Below are positions 45,196-54,907 of a stretch of 64,000 nucleotides of DNA, piece by piece; position 1 is the first letter of the stretch; each line of letters begins with the position of its first letter. The DNA comes from Acetobacter cibinongensis (GTDB lineage Bacteria; Pseudomonadota; Alphaproteobacteria; Acetobacterales; Acetobacteraceae), in the NCBI RefSeq assembly GCF_000963925.1, contig NZ_BAMV01000005.1, positions 62,001 to 126,000 on the forward strand. Reading direction: 5' to 3'. The notes beneath the pieces are model-generated. The model was not told where the DNA came from. It searched no databases and saw only the letters and a program-made list of their open reading frames with translations. The translations under genes were made by a program, and so were the position numbers.

Positions 45196-47873
45196 GCAGG
45201 CACCAGTTCACTTTCAAAGCACTCAACCACGTCACCTTCGCGCAGGTCATTATACCCTGCAAAGGAAAGACCACATTCGTAGCCTTTAGCCACTTCTTTG
45301 ACATCGTCTTTGAAGCGTTTGAGCTGGCTGAGGTCACCTTCGTGAATAACCACACCGTCACGCAGCAAGCGCACACCACAGCCGCGTTTGACAACGCCTT
45401 CCGTAATGTAGCAACCGGCCACTTTGCCAACCTTGGTGATGTTGAAAACCTGACGGATTTCTGCGTAACCAAGGAATTTTTCGCGGTGCTTCGGCGCAAT
45501 CTTGCCACGGACAAGCTGCTCTACATCGTCCGTTACCTGATAGATAATGGAGTAGTAGCGAATTTCCACGCCCTCGCGCTGGGCAAGGGTACGGGCCTGA
45601 GCTGTGGCACGCACGTTAAAGGCGATGATGAGGGCATCAGATGCCTTGGCAAACTGCACATCACTTTCCGTGATCTGGCCTACCGTGGCGTTCAGAACGC
45701 GCACACCAACTTCTTCATGTGCCAGCTTGAGCACAGAGGCCTGCAATGCTTCTGCAGAACCCTGAACGTCGGCCTTGATAAGAACCGCAACTTCTTTCTG
45801 CACACCAGCCTGAATACGGGCCAGCATCTGGTCCAGCGTACCACGTGCAGCAACCTGCCCGGCAACCTGATGCTCTTTCAGCTTACGCTGACGGAACTCA
45901 GAAATTTCACGGGCGCGGTTTTCGTTCTCAACCACAACAAACGGTGCACCAGCAGAGGGCACGCCTGTAAGGCCAAGAATTTCCACCGGCATGGAAGGCG
46001 TTGCTTCTTCAACCTGACGGGCACGGTCATCAACCAGCGCACGAACACGGCCCCACTCTGCACCGGCAACAACAATGTCACCTTTACGCAGGGTCCCTTT
46101 CTGCACCAGCACAGACGCCACAGAACCACGACCGCGGTCCAGACGGCTTTCAATCACAGCACCTTCGGCAGAACGATCCGGGTTTGACTTCAGGTCCAGA
46201 ATTTCAGCCTGAAGCAGGATGGCTTCTTCAAGCTTGTCGAGGCCTTCGCGTTTCTTTGCAGACACTTCAATGTCCTGCACGTCACCGCTCAGGGATTCCA
46301 CAACAATGTCGTGGCTCAACAGGTCCTGACGAACACGGTCCGGGTTTGCACCAGGTTTGTCGATCTTGTTGATGGCAACAATAATCGGCGCATTAGCAGC
46401 CTTGGCATGCTTGATGGCTTCAATTGTCTGCGGCATGACGCCGTCATCAGCAGCAACAACCAGCACCACCACGTCTGTAATAGACGCACCACGCGCACGC
46501 ATGGACGTAAAGGCTTCATGTCCCGGCGTATCAAGGAAGGTGATCTTGGCACCAGAGGCCAGTGTTACCTGATAAGCGCCAATATGCTGGGTAATACCAC
46601 CGGCTTCGCCTGCTGCCACGTCTGTGGTGCGCAGTGCGTCAAGCAGAGAGGTTTTACCATGGTCAACATGGCCCATAATGGTAACAACGGGTGGCCGTGG
46701 CAGCAGCTCTTCGGGCTGATCTTCCACACCTTCAATGCCCAGCTCAACGTCACTTTCAGCAACACGGCGCACGCGGTGGCCGAATTCTTCAATGATCAGT
46801 TCAGCCGTATCCGCATCAATGGTCTGGGTAACCGTTGCCATGACACCGTTTTTCATCAGTGCCTTGATAACTTCACCCTGACGGGCCGCCATACGGTTTG
46901 CCAGTTCCTGCACCGTGATGGTTTCAGGCAGGATCACATCACGCACAACGCGCACCTGATCGGCACGCAGGCGTTCAAGCTCGGCCTGACGGCGTTCACG
47001 CTCACGCTGGCGACGGACAGAAGCGAGTGAACGCGTCTTGTCGTCATCACCTTCAATCGCGGCCTGCACGTCAATACGGCCTGTACGACGCCCACCACCA
47101 TCAGCCTTGCGAGACCCGGCGTTTTTACGCGGGGGCACACCACTGTTGCCACCTGGGCGACGAGCCGGACCACTGCTGCGGCGCGGTTCATCTTCACCCT
47201 CGGCACCACGGCCACGCAGACGCAGGGTCTGGGCAGCGGCTGGCTCAGCGGTAGCAGCTTTGGGCTGCGGACGTGGCGCTGCTGGCTTGAGGGGTTTGGC
47301 AGGCATGATAGCGCGTTCGGCCAGCGGCGTAAGGCGGCTAACAGGCGGTGCCAGCGTCACTTCACCAGGAATCGGCACGGAAGAAACAACCGGACCTTTT
47401 GATTCAATTGGCTTTATGGCGTCGATACGTTCTTTGCGCTCAGCTTCATCTGCGGCAATTTTGGCTGCAGCAGCTTCTTCAGCGGCGCGCTTTTCATCTT
47501 CTTCACGACGGCGGGCTTCTTCAGCGGCGGAAAGAATTTGAATCTTTTCCTGCTCGCGCCGTTCAGCTTCACGCAGTTCGGCTTCTTCAGCCGCTTTTTT
47601 CTGTTCCTGCAGCACGCGCTGGCGAATTGCCAGCTCAGCAGCCGTCAGGGTGCGACCGCCCCCTGCACGCCCACCAGCGCCACGGCCATTTGCTCCACCG
47701 CCAGCGCCAGGGCCACGCTTTTTGCGCACCTCAACCTGCACGACCTTGGAGCGGCCATGGCTGAAACTCTGCCGCACGGACCCGGCATCAACCGTCCGTC
47801 CGACGTCCGTACGTCCTGCCGGCCGTAGGGACAAACGCCCCTTGCCCTGATCCTGATCCTTGCCTTCGCTCAT
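45192..47873 (-). CDS. infB: Translation initiation factor IF-2
   Basis: An 893-residue IF-2. The N-terminal 300 residues are low-complexity (Arg/Gly/Pro and a long Glu/Ala/Lys helix), then an IF2 N-subdomain ([25 protein letters not shown]). The GTPase follows: [15 protein letters not shown] (G1), GGITQHIGA (G2), DTPGHEAF (G3), NKIDKP (G4). Domains II-IV end in [17 protein letters not shown]. It brings initiator tRNA to the 30S subunit. It overlaps both ylxR and rbfA by 4 nt. Confidence 0.98.
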   Translation of the reverse strand: MSEGKDQDQGKGRLSLRPAGRTDVGRTVDAGSVRQSFSHGRSKVVQVEVRKKRGPGAGGGANGRGAGGRAGGGRTLTAAELAIRQRVLQEQKKAAEEAELREAERREQEKIQILSAAEEARRREEDEKRAAEEAAAAKIAADEAERKERIDAIKPIESKGPVVSSVPIPGEVTLAPPVSRLTPLAERAIMPAKPLKPAAPRPQPKAATAEPAAAQTLRLRGRGAEGEDEPRRSSGPARRPGGNSGVPPRKNAGSRKADGGGRRTGRIDVQAAIEGDDDKTRSLASVRRQRERERRQAELERLRADQVRVVRDVILPETITVQELANRMAARQGEVIKALMKNGVMATVTQTIDADTAELIIEEFGHRVRRVAESDVELGIEGVEDQPEELLPRPPVVTIMGHVDHGKTSLLDALRTTDVAAGEAGGITQHIGAYQVTLASGAKITFLDTPGHEAFTSMRARGASITDVVVLVVAADDGVMPQTIEAIKHAKAANAPIIVAINKIDKPGANPDRVRQDLLSHDIVVESLSGDVQDIEVSAKKREGLDKLEEAILLQAEILDLKSNPDRSAEGAVIESRLDRGRGSVASVLVQKGTLRKGDIVVAGAEWGRVRALVDDRARQVEEATPSMPVEILGLTGVPSAGAPFVVVENENRAREISEFRQRKLKEHQVAGQVAARGTLDQMLARIQAGVQKEVAVLIKADVQGSAEALQASVLKLAHEEVGVRVLNATVGQITESDVQFAKASDALIIAFNVRATAQARTLAQREGVEIRYYSIIYQVTDDVEQLVRGKIAPKHREKFLGYAEIRQVFNITKVGKVAGCYITEGVVKRGCGVRLLRDGVVIHEGDLSQLKRFKDDVKEVAKGYECGLSFAGYNDLREGDVVECFESELVPA

Positions 47874-48526
47874 TGACCCGCCTGTTCAAACCCATCCGCC
47901 GGAAAGGTCCGACGAACCCGAGAGCCACCTTGGGCAACCCCCGAAAAACGCTCATTCTCGCAGCACAGGCGGGAGGCCAGACCTCCTGGTACCAATGCTA
48001 CGTTTACAACACGCTCCCGCCCAAAAACCTTTGACAGATCTTGAGCTGAAAGCACCTCAATCACAGGTAAATTTCTGGCACCCGACACCAGCCGGCCCAG
48101 CTCATCCCCGCTTCCATCCGATGCGTGAATGATAACAGCAGCCTGACGCCGCGTTACCAGTTCCCGCACCTTCATAAAACCGCTTACGGACTGCCCGGCG
48201 CGCCGTGCCAGCCCTAAAACGTCTATCATGCGCCGGTGCAGACCGGCTTCTATCTGGGAGACCAGATCATCCGGCACCTGTACCTGACAGCGTGCAGCCC
48301 GCGCAAACACTCCGCGCGTGCGGGCCTGTTCTATCACATCCCGCTGGGCACTCAACCATATTCCCCGTCCGGGAAGTTTTGCATCCAGATCAGGGACAAT
48401 AACAGAGGATGGTGATACCACGAAACGAACCATTTCAGTAGGCCTACCCTGCTGCCGTGTTACGGCGCAACGCCGCAGGGGGCCTTTTTCATCGGTATCT
48501 GTTTCTGGCAAAAATTCACTATCCAC
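47870..48526 (-). CDS. YlxR/DUF448 fused to L7Ae-like RNA-binding domain
   Basis: A 218-residue protein. The N-terminal YlxR domain ([19 protein letters not shown] and [16 protein letters not shown]) is joined to an L7Ae/L30e-type domain ([19 protein letters not shown] and [14 protein letters not shown]). In Bacillus these are separate genes (ylxR and ylxQ) between nusA and infB; the fusion is usual in alphaproteobacteria. YlxR-type proteins bind RNA and have been linked to RNase P and to transcription control. The start is GTG at 48526. Confidence 0.93.
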   Translation of the reverse strand: MDSEFLPETDTDEKGPLRRCAVTRQQGRPTEMVRFVVSPSSVIVPDLDAKLPGRGIWLSAQRDVIEQARTRGVFARAARCQVQVPDDLVSQIEAGLHRRMIDVLGLARRAGQSVSGFMKVRELVTRRQAAVIIHASDGSGDELGRLVSGARNLPVIEVLSAQDLSKVFGRERVVNVALVPGGLASRLCCENERFSGVAQGGSRVRRTFPADGFEQAGQ

Positions 48527-48551
48527 TGTTTATCAGGCCTTTGAACTGGCC

Positions 48552-50084
48552 TTATTCTCCTTCCTTGGGGGAAGACTGACCCTCTTCGCCGTCAAACCAG
48601 TGAGCGCGTGCTGCCATGATGATTTCATTGGCGGCATCTTCCCCAATGGCATCGGTGCCAAGAATCTCAACCAGCTCATCGCCAGCCAGATCTGCAAGGT
48701 CGTCCAGAGTTTTTACACCCTTTTCACCCAAAGTCACAAGCATCTGGTTGGTAAATACGCCCATGTCTGCAATGTCGTCAGACACACCCAGCTCACAGCG
48801 CTTGGTATTCAGGTTTTCTTCCTGCTTCACCAAATAGGCTTCAGCGCGCTGTACCAGCTCACTTACCACCGATTCGTCAAATCCTTCAATACCAATCAGC
48901 TCATCGGGGTCTGCGTAAGCCAGTTCCTCAACGGAATGGAAGCCTTCTGTCACCAGCAGGCTTGAAATAACGTCATCAACGTCAAGCGCTTCGACAAACA
49001 GATTGGTGCGGCGGCGGAATTCTTCCTGGCGGCGCTCGGATTCTTCCGCTTCCGTCAGAATATCAATATCCCAGCGCGTCAGCTGGCTGGCCAGACGCAC
49101 ATTCTGCCCACGGCGACCGATGGCGAGGGAAAGCTGCTCGTCAGGCACAACCACTTCCACGCGGCCAGCTTCTTCGTCCATCACAACCTTGCTGACTTCA
49201 GCAGGAGCCAGCGCATTCACAACAAAGGTTGCTGCCTGTGGGCTCCAGGGAATGATGTCGATTTTCTCGCCCTGCAATTCAGCCACAACGGCCTGCACGC
49301 GGGAGCCGCGCATACCAACGCACGCCCCTACCGGGTCAATGGAGGCATCACGGGACACAACAGCCATTTTTGCACGGGACCCTGGGTCACGCGCCACAGC
49401 TTTGATTTCGATAATGCCGTCATAAATTTCCGGCACTTCCTGCGCAAACAGCTTGGCCAGGAAGGCCGGATGCGTACGGGACAGGAAGATCTGCGGGCCG
49501 CGTGGTTCGTCACGCACATCGTAGATGTAAGCGCGTACACGGTCAGAGTTACGGAAGGTCTCACGGGCAATCAGTTCATCGCGGCGCAGAAGTGCCTCGG
49601 TAGAGCCAATTTCAACCATAAGGTTGCCGTACTCGGTCCGCTTGACGGTACCGTTTACAATTTCGCCTACGCGGTCTTTGAATTCGTTGTACTGGCGTTT
49701 GCGTTCATATTCACGCACGCGCTGCACGATAACCTGCTTGGCGGTCTGGGCTGCAATGCGCCCGAAGTCGATGGGCGGCAGTGGGTCAACCAGATATTCG
49801 CCAGCCTTGATTTCGGGCTGGAACTTGCGGGCGATCGCCAGGGGAATCTGAGTTTCCTCATTTTCCACAGTGTCAACCACTTCCGTCCAGCGGGACAGGC
49901 GCACTTCACCGCTACGGCGGTCGATCGTGGCGCGAATGTCCTTTTCATGCCCGTATTTGGCACGACCAGCCTTCTGGATGGCCTGCTCCATGGCTTCCAG
50001 CACTTCTTCGCGGTCGATTCCTTTCTCGCGCGAGACAGCGTCTGCAACCAGCAGCAGTTCAGGACGGGAAACAGAGGTATCCAT
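48552..50084 (-). CDS. nusA: Transcription termination/antitermination factor NusA
   Basis: A 510-residue NusA. The N-terminal RNA-polymerase-binding domain comes first, then S1 (GEIVNGTVKRTEYGNLMVEIG), KH1 and KH2 (PVGACVGMRGSRVQAVVAEL; LAIGRRGQNVRLASQLT), and two helix-hairpin-helix acidic repeats at the end. It enhances pausing and intrinsic termination and takes part in antitermination. This is relevant to the hairpin in the operon leader. Confidence 0.98.
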   Translation of the reverse strand: MDTSVSRPELLLVADAVSREKGIDREEVLEAMEQAIQKAGRAKYGHEKDIRATIDRRSGEVRLSRWTEVVDTVENEETQIPLAIARKFQPEIKAGEYLVDPLPPIDFGRIAAQTAKQVIVQRVREYERKRQYNEFKDRVGEIVNGTVKRTEYGNLMVEIGSTEALLRRDELIARETFRNSDRVRAYIYDVRDEPRGPQIFLSRTHPAFLAKLFAQEVPEIYDGIIEIKAVARDPGSRAKMAVVSRDASIDPVGACVGMRGSRVQAVVAELQGEKIDIIPWSPQAATFVVNALAPAEVSKVVMDEEAGRVEVVVPDEQLSLAIGRRGQNVRLASQLTRWDIDILTEAEESERRQEEFRRRTNLFVEALDVDDVISSLLVTEGFHSVEELAYADPDELIGIEGFDESVVSELVQRAEAYLVKQEENLNTKRCELGVSDDIADMGVFTNQMLVTLGEKGVKTLDDLADLAGDELVEILGTDAIGEDAANEIIMAARAHWFDGEEGQSSPKEGE

Positions 50085-50114
50085 ACTCTCAGCTCTCCAA
50101 AGCAGGCGGCTTGA

Positions 50115-50699
50115 TCAGTGTAACTTGCGCCCGGCGGGGTTTTCGGCCCCGGCCTTGCTCTCTTCATGTTCGCCCTCAGCGACAGGACGGGGGCTTGGAG
50201 CACTCGCCTCTATCAGGGCATCTGTCAGCACCAGCCTTGCACGGCGGATTTCCGCCAGCGGCAAGACGGCCTCGGTCCCATCATCCAGCCGCATCCGGGC
50301 ATTGTCGGTATCTGCGCCAAGCACAATACCAGCAAAGCGGCGGCGGCCATCAATGGGAACCAGAACTTCCGCCTTGGCCTGATGCCCGGCAAAGCGGTTC
50401 CAGTCTTTCGCACGAGTCAGGGGACGGTCTATCCCGGCTGAGGACACTTCAAGCGTCCATACTCCCGGTATAGGGTCTTCCACATCAAGCACTGCGCCAA
50501 CTGCACGGCTGATGCGTTCGCAGTCTTCTACACTGATGAGTGTTCCGTCTTTGCGGTCGGCCATGATCTGCACTGTCGGGCTTTCACGCCCCAGCACCGC
50601 CACGCGGACAATTTCATACCCCAGATCGTCCACAGTCGGGGCGATAAGGGCTATGAGCCGGGCCTCAAGGCCGGAATGAGCAGGCAGGTCAGCGTCCAA
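50115..50699 (-). CDS. rimP: Ribosome maturation factor RimP
   Basis: A 194-residue protein. The N-terminal alpha-beta domain ([29 protein letters not shown]) and the SH3-like C-terminal domain ([19 protein letters not shown]) match RimP, which helps assemble 30S subunits. The only reasonable start is a TTG (50699). No ribosome-binding site precedes it; a terminator-like hairpin and T-run occupy that place. Confidence 0.93.
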   Translation of the reverse strand: MDADLPAHSGLEARLIALIAPTVDDLGYEIVRVAVLGRESPTVQIMADRKDGTLISVEDCERISRAVGAVLDVEDPIPGVWTLEVSSAGIDRPLTRAKDWNRFAGHQAKAEVLVPIDGRRRFAGIVLGADTDNARMRLDDGTEAVLPLAEIRRARLVLTDALIEASAPSPRPVAEGEHEESKAGAENPAGRKLH

Positions 50700-50702
50700 T
50701 GC

Positions 50703-50728
50703 AAAAAAGGCGGCCCGTCAAGGCCACC
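50703..50728 (-). promoter_or_regulatory. Terminator-like hairpin in front of rimP (candidate attenuator)
   Basis: On the minus strand GGTGGCC-TTGACG-GGCCGCC is followed by six T, ending 3 nt before the rimP TTG. No minus-strand gene lies upstream in the 225-nt spacer, so it cannot be the terminator of a preceding gene that I can see. It could attenuate the rimP-nusA-infB operon, with NusA raising termination and so limiting its own synthesis. Confidence 0.55.
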
Positions 50729-50924
50729 CCCCAATTTTCTTATACGATGAAAGGATGATGTCTCATGTAGGATATACGGCACCGTGCCGCAAGACTTGAA
50801 ACTGGCCACCTCTCGACTTTTATCCGATTCGTGAAAAAGAAATTACTTTATCATCTGTCGTTTCAAGGCTTCTTTGCTGTTTCATGTCTTGCGCACCCCT
50901 ACCCGATATGCCTGACTGGACTCC

Positions 50925-51512
50925 ATGAGCACACAGCCTGATCCTGCCTACAAGGCCGAGTTGGAAGAAGAGAACAAACCTTCTCATTTTCGGACGGCCT
51001 GTATCATTTTGGCCACCTGCACACTGCTGGCAGGTGCCGGAGTCCATTTTTCCGGCATTGGCGGAAAGTCCTCCGCCATTCCCGCCGCAGGATCAACACA
51101 GGGGTCTGACAGCACCGAGCAGCGGATTGGGGTGCAGATGTCCCTGATCGCTCCGGAAAAAGCGGCTGAAGCCCTGGCCTCTTCTGGCTATTCCGAGAAA
51201 GAGCAGGCCGATATTCTAGCTGGCATCAAGCGCCGTGACCTCCGGCTGGTTGCCATGCCGGTCTTTGATGCAACCGGGGCTGGCGGGACCGTGACAATAG
51301 CCTGCGGCACAACCCACCGCACCGTTAGCCTGACACCCACCCCCCAGGTTCTGGTTTTACCCATTACGGTAGCCGGAAATGTTGATATGGTGCCGGTGTC
51401 AGACCCTGGTGTAACGGGGATTGGTGCTGGTGTTGTCACCATGTTTGGGCCGGAAGCATTGCCAGTAATGCATCAGGGCGACTCTCTTGGTCTTACGGTG
51501 ATTGCACAATGA
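50925..51512 (+). CDS. Single-pass protein with periplasmic domain, first gene of AAA+ cassette
   Basis: A 195-residue protein of unknown function. A charged cytosolic head of about 24 residues precedes one transmembrane helix (ACIILATCTLLAGAGVHF). A linker and a helical stretch (LIAPEKAAEALASSGYSEKEQADILAGIKRRDL) follow, then a beta-rich domain ending in PVMHQGDSLGLTVIAQ. The topology is N-in with about 150 residues in the periplasm. Its ATGA overlap with the AAA+ gene shows tight coupling. I recognise no family. Confidence 0.7.
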   Translation: MSTQPDPAYKAELEEENKPSHFRTACIILATCTLLAGAGVHFSGIGGKSSAIPAAGSTQGSDSTEQRIGVQMSLIAPEKAAEALASSGYSEKEQADILAGIKRRDLRLVAMPVFDATGAGGTVTIACGTTHRTVSLTPTPQVLVLPITVAGNVDMVPVSDPGVTGIGAGVVTMFGPEALPVMHQGDSLGLTVIAQ

Positions 51513-52789
51513 AGGGTCTTCTTCCTGCCCTTAACCGGCTGATGCCGCTGATGATGGTGGTCTTTCTGGTGCTGGCCAGCGTCCAGATGGCTATCAGCCT
51601 TCATCTTTCCTTGGGGTCACTGACGCATTTCATGGAATGGTGCGCGCCCGCTTGGCCCGTTATTGCCGGACTGAGTGGCCTACTCACCATTGGTGGCCTT
51701 CTTTTTGAAACACGCGCCGAGCGGCTTGCACGCAAAGGCTTACTACGCCGACGGGGGTGGATCATGGACGTTCTTGCCAGACTGACAAACCGCAATGCGC
51801 TGGAAGAAATGCTGGCGCGTGAACAGCGCGAAACAACAATTGATGCCGAGGAACTGGCCGCCAACCTGCGCGCCCGCGTTATTGGTCAGGATCAGGTGTG
51901 CGAAGATATTGCCATGCAACTCCGCCGCCGTCTGGCACTACAGGTACGCGGCAAGCCTGTCGGGATCTTCCTGCTGGCTGGCCCGCCCGGCACTGGCAAG
52001 ACCTATCTGGCCAAGCAGATGGCCCGCCAGCTTGAACGCCCCCTGCTGCACTTTGACATGACACAGATGAGCAGCCCGCATGCCGCCACCCAGCTTTTTG
52101 GCTCTCCCAAAGGGTATGTGGGGTCAGACACCTACGGTAAACTGACCGGCGGCCTGAAAGAGAAACCTGATGCCGTTGTGCTGCTGGACGAAATTGAAAA
52201 AGCGCACCCCGACGTCTTCAAGAAATTTCTGACTGCGTGGAACGATGGGCACGTCACCGAAGCTTCCACCGGTCAGCAGATTTCTACCGTGCGCGCTATT
52301 TTTGTGCTGACCTCCAACATTGCCACGGAAGCCCTTACCGAAATTGCCGACCGCCTGCATGATGACCCTGACAGAATGCGTGCCGAGTCGGTTGAGGCAT
52401 TGCGTCAGGCCGGGTTTGCGCCGGAAGTGCTGAACCGTCTGGACCGTATTTTTGTCTTCCGCGCCCTCAAGGGGCTGGATATTGCCCGCGTTTCCGCCCT
52501 TGAAATTGAGGCCATGATTGAAAGCTACGGCCTGAAGGTGGAAACCGGCGGTATTGATCCGGCCTTGCTGATTGATGTGATGCGCCGCCAGAGCCGCATG
52601 GGTGACGGTGCCTCGGCCCGTGACCTTGTCCGCTCCATTGAAGACATGATCAGTGAATCTCTGATTATTGCGCGGCAGCAGGGTGCAACCATGGTCCGCA
52701 TTACCAAGGATGAAGACGGGAATATTGCCGCCAAGGCCACTGATACCAGCAGTGATGGCAACAGCCTTCATGCCCGCCTGACACCCTGA
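51509..52789 (+). CDS. Membrane-anchored single-ring ClpB/ClpA-type AAA+ ATPase
   Basis: A 426-residue protein. Two transmembrane helices (about 10-33 and 44-66) precede a positively charged linker and one AAA_2 module with a Clp C-terminal small domain. Motifs are Walker A GPPGTGKT (158-165), pore loop KGYVG with Tyr203, Walker B LLDEIEK (Asp227, Glu228), sensor-1 Asn270, arginine finger Arg310 in VLNRLDR and sensor-2 Arg371. It resembles the D2 ring of ClpB but lacks the N domain, D1 and the coiled-coil middle domain. An intact pore loop suggests it threads polypeptide. The role is unknown. Confidence 0.85.
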   Translation: MKGLLPALNRLMPLMMVVFLVLASVQMAISLHLSLGSLTHFMEWCAPAWPVIAGLSGLLTIGGLLFETRAERLARKGLLRRRGWIMDVLARLTNRNALEEMLAREQRETTIDAEELAANLRARVIGQDQVCEDIAMQLRRRLALQVRGKPVGIFLLAGPPGTGKTYLAKQMARQLERPLLHFDMTQMSSPHAATQLFGSPKGYVGSDTYGKLTGGLKEKPDAVVLLDEIEKAHPDVFKKFLTAWNDGHVTEASTGQQISTVRAIFVLTSNIATEALTEIADRLHDDPDRMRAESVEALRQAGFAPEVLNRLDRIFVFRALKGLDIARVSALEIEAMIESYGLKVETGGIDPALLIDVMRRQSRMGDGASARDLVRSIEDMISESLIIARQQGATMVRITKDEDGNIAAKATDTSSDGNSLHARLTP

Positions 52790-52800
52790 GGCCGCACAGC

Positions 52801-53760
52801 ATGTCAGCCCTTACCCGCCTGTGGAGTCGTGCCCCCCTGTGGCGCACAACCCTGATCATGACTGGCGCCTGTGGCGTGTTCTCGCTCTTTTTCCCGGCAC
52901 CATGGCTGGGCAGAACCCTGCCCTATTACCAGACCGTGACAGACAAGCTCGGCCATATGCTGGGGTGCGAAACCCCCGCCCAGCAAGCGGCAAAAGAAGC
53001 AAGCCAAGGGCGACGCATGGTGTCTCAGCCACCGTTGGATGCCCAGTTTGAAGGGGTGATTCCGTTTGCAGGGCGGCAACTTGCCTTGCCAGCCGGGCGC
53101 TGGCACCCCGTCCTGAACTATCAGGACGACATTGCCCACGGTGAGGTGCTGACCTCTATTTTCGTACGTTCCCAGCAAGGCACGGTCACCGGCTTCATCA
53201 TTGCGCAGGCCACCACACAGTCCATTCCCGCAGCCGATACGCGACTGTTGCAGGATATGTGCCATAACGGCTTCAACTTTACGTCTGGTGATTTGCCGCA
53301 GGATGGCAACAAGACAGAATGTTGGCTCACCGCTCCCATTCATGTTGCCAATGGCCAATTCATTACATCGAACGAGCCACTACAGGCTTTGGTCAGTAGC
53401 CCGCTCTTTATTCCACCAGCACTTCAGCGCCTTGGGCTTCTGGGGTTCAATCTGCCGCCTGTGCTGGTGGATGCAGGATGGACACATATTGAAAAGAGTA
53501 AATCTGGCACCGGGGTGGATTTTGCAACCATCCACACCTTTGTCAGCCCCGTGCCAGCCGGGCAACACGCCGTACCCGGCTCACCTGAAGATTGGTCACG
53601 CGCTGGTATGAATGACACACCAGATGTCGCCAGCTTTGTGCAACGGACGGATGCATGGCTTAAAGGATGGCTGCCTATACTGCGCAAAGGCTACGCTGGC
53701 ACACTTGAGGTCGGCACCCTGCCCTTGCAGAGCACCACTGACCCCGGCTTTCATGGCTAA
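52801..53760 (+). CDS. Single-pass protein with large periplasmic domain, third gene of AAA+ cassette
   Basis: A 319-residue protein of unknown function. A basic N-terminus and one signal-anchor helix (TTLIMTGACGVFSLFF) are followed by about 285 residues outside the membrane, with beta-strands (ALPAGRWHPVLNYQ; GEVLTSIFVRS; GTVTGFIIAQA) and several Trp. Cysteines in the exported part could form disulfides. It starts 11 nt after the AAA+ gene and ends at a terminator, closing the cassette. No family is recognised. Confidence 0.7.
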   Translation: MSALTRLWSRAPLWRTTLIMTGACGVFSLFFPAPWLGRTLPYYQTVTDKLGHMLGCETPAQQAAKEASQGRRMVSQPPLDAQFEGVIPFAGRQLALPAGRWHPVLNYQDDIAHGEVLTSIFVRSQQGTVTGFIIAQATTQSIPAADTRLLQDMCHNGFNFTSGDLPQDGNKTECWLTAPIHVANGQFITSNEPLQALVSSPLFIPPALQRLGLLGFNLPPVLVDAGWTHIEKSKSGTGVDFATIHTFVSPVPAGQHAVPGSPEDWSRAGMNDTPDVASFVQRTDAWLKGWLPILRKGYAGTLEVGTLPLQSTTDPGFHG

Positions 53761-53770
53761 AAAAAACTGA

Positions 53771-53797
53771 CCGGCAGCTCAAAAGGCTGCCGGGTGG
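53771..53797. terminator. Terminator closing the AAA+ cassette
   Basis: CCGGCAGC pairs with GCTGCCGG over a 7-nt loop; GTGGGTTTT follows on the plus strand and an A-run precedes, so it can also end the LysR transcript on the minus strand. Confidence 0.8.
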
Positions 53798-53800
53798 GTT

Positions 53801-54703
53801 TTAGCCAATATCGTCCCGCAGAACATCGGACGATACATCAATCAGAAAATCCAGCACGGTGCGCGTCCGCAGGGGGAGCGTACGTGGGCCAGTATGCACA
53901 GCGTAGAATGGCAGTACCGGAATATTCCAGTCAGAAAACAGCCTGACCAACTTGCCTGCCTTAACGTCTTCCCGCACCAGAAACTCCGGCAGCAAACCAA
54001 TGCCTATATCTGCCGACACAGCATAATAAACAGCTTCACTGCTATTGGCCCGGAAAACCGTAGACGGCGCGATAACGCTTTCTTCTTCCTCACGGTAGAA
54101 GTTCCAGTCGTGGCGGCCACCACCGTAATTATAAACAATAGCCGGATATTCGGGCAGTTCCTGCGGATGATCTGGTGTGCCACACCGCTTCAGGCAACCG
54201 GGGGATGCCACCAGCCACTTGCGTACGCCCCCAAGCTTACGGGCAATCAGGGAGCCTTCTGCAATATCCCCAACACGGACGGCCAGATCCAGCCCTTCCT
54301 CAACCAGATCGCCAAACGTGTCACGCATGACCAGTTCTACGGACAGGTCTGGATGGCGTTCCAGCAGTTCACCAAGGCGTTTGGTGAGGTACAACCCAAA
54401 TGCCGTGGTCACCCCCAGCCGCACCAGCCCGGAAATGGAGGCACGCCTGCGCCCCAGCACGGTCTCTGCTGTTTCAAGAATTTCCAGCACTTCATAAGCG
54501 TGCGGCAGAAGGCTTCTGCCGTCTTCCGTCATCATGAGGCTGCGGGTTGTTCTGGCAAACAGAGTCGTGCCGTAATGCGCTTCCAGCAGCGCAATGTGCC
54601 GAGAGATGGTGGGTTGGCTAACACCAGTCTCACGCGAGACAGCGGAGAACGAGCCTGTGGCCGCCACGCGGACAAAGCTGTGTAGGGCAGAAAGAAGGTC
54701 CAT
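53801..54703 (-). CDS. LysR-family transcriptional regulator
   Basis: A 300-residue LysR protein. The N-terminal winged helix (FVRVAATGSFSAVSRETGVSQPTISRHIALLEAHYG) is followed by a periplasmic-binding-like effector domain (GLVRLGVTTAFGLYL; SADIGIGLLPEFLV). The branch resembles regulators of quinone reductase or short-chain dehydrogenase genes, but no divergent target lies beside it. It is downstream of the amino-acid importer on the same strand, separated by 204 nt. Confidence 0.92.
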   Translation of the reverse strand: MDLLSALHSFVRVAATGSFSAVSRETGVSQPTISRHIALLEAHYGTTLFARTTRSLMMTEDGRSLLPHAYEVLEILETAETVLGRRRASISGLVRLGVTTAFGLYLTKRLGELLERHPDLSVELVMRDTFGDLVEEGLDLAVRVGDIAEGSLIARKLGGVRKWLVASPGCLKRCGTPDHPQELPEYPAIVYNYGGGRHDWNFYREEEESVIAPSTVFRANSSEAVYYAVSADIGIGLLPEFLVREDVKAGKLVRLFSDWNIPVLPFYAVHTGPRTLPLRTRTVLDFLIDVSSDVLRDDIG

Positions 54704-54858
54704 CGGTTCCGGAACGGCTATAGTGAGGGCAAAAAAGGCTCTTTTTTCTAGTGTGCAGGGTGCACCTTAAAAAAACAATTTCAAATGACCGTTGCAGCCA
54801 CTCAACGGTATGTGACGCAAGCTGATAAGGCAGACAACTGACAGGAACAGTGCTCGGC

Positions 54859-54890
54859 CATGCCGTGCGTGCATCCACCGCACAGGCATG
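54859..54890 (-). terminator. Probable terminator of the amino-acid ABC operon
   Basis: CATGCC-GTGCG pairs with CGCAC-AGGCATG with a one-base bulge, 17 nt beyond the permease stop. There is no T-run, so it is a weak terminator or mRNA-end stabiliser. Confidence 0.4.
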
Positions 54891-54907
54891 ACGGAGCCAT
54901 AAGTCCC

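Noticed and set aside
45018-46187. Plus-strand open frame over infB and rbfA (389 codons)
   Set aside because: It is a shadow of the conserved IF-2 gene with no recognisable domain.
51509-52789. ClpV of a type VI secretion system or full-length ClpB
   Set aside because: It has only one AAA ring, two N-terminal membrane helices, no Clp N-domain and no T6SS genes nearby.
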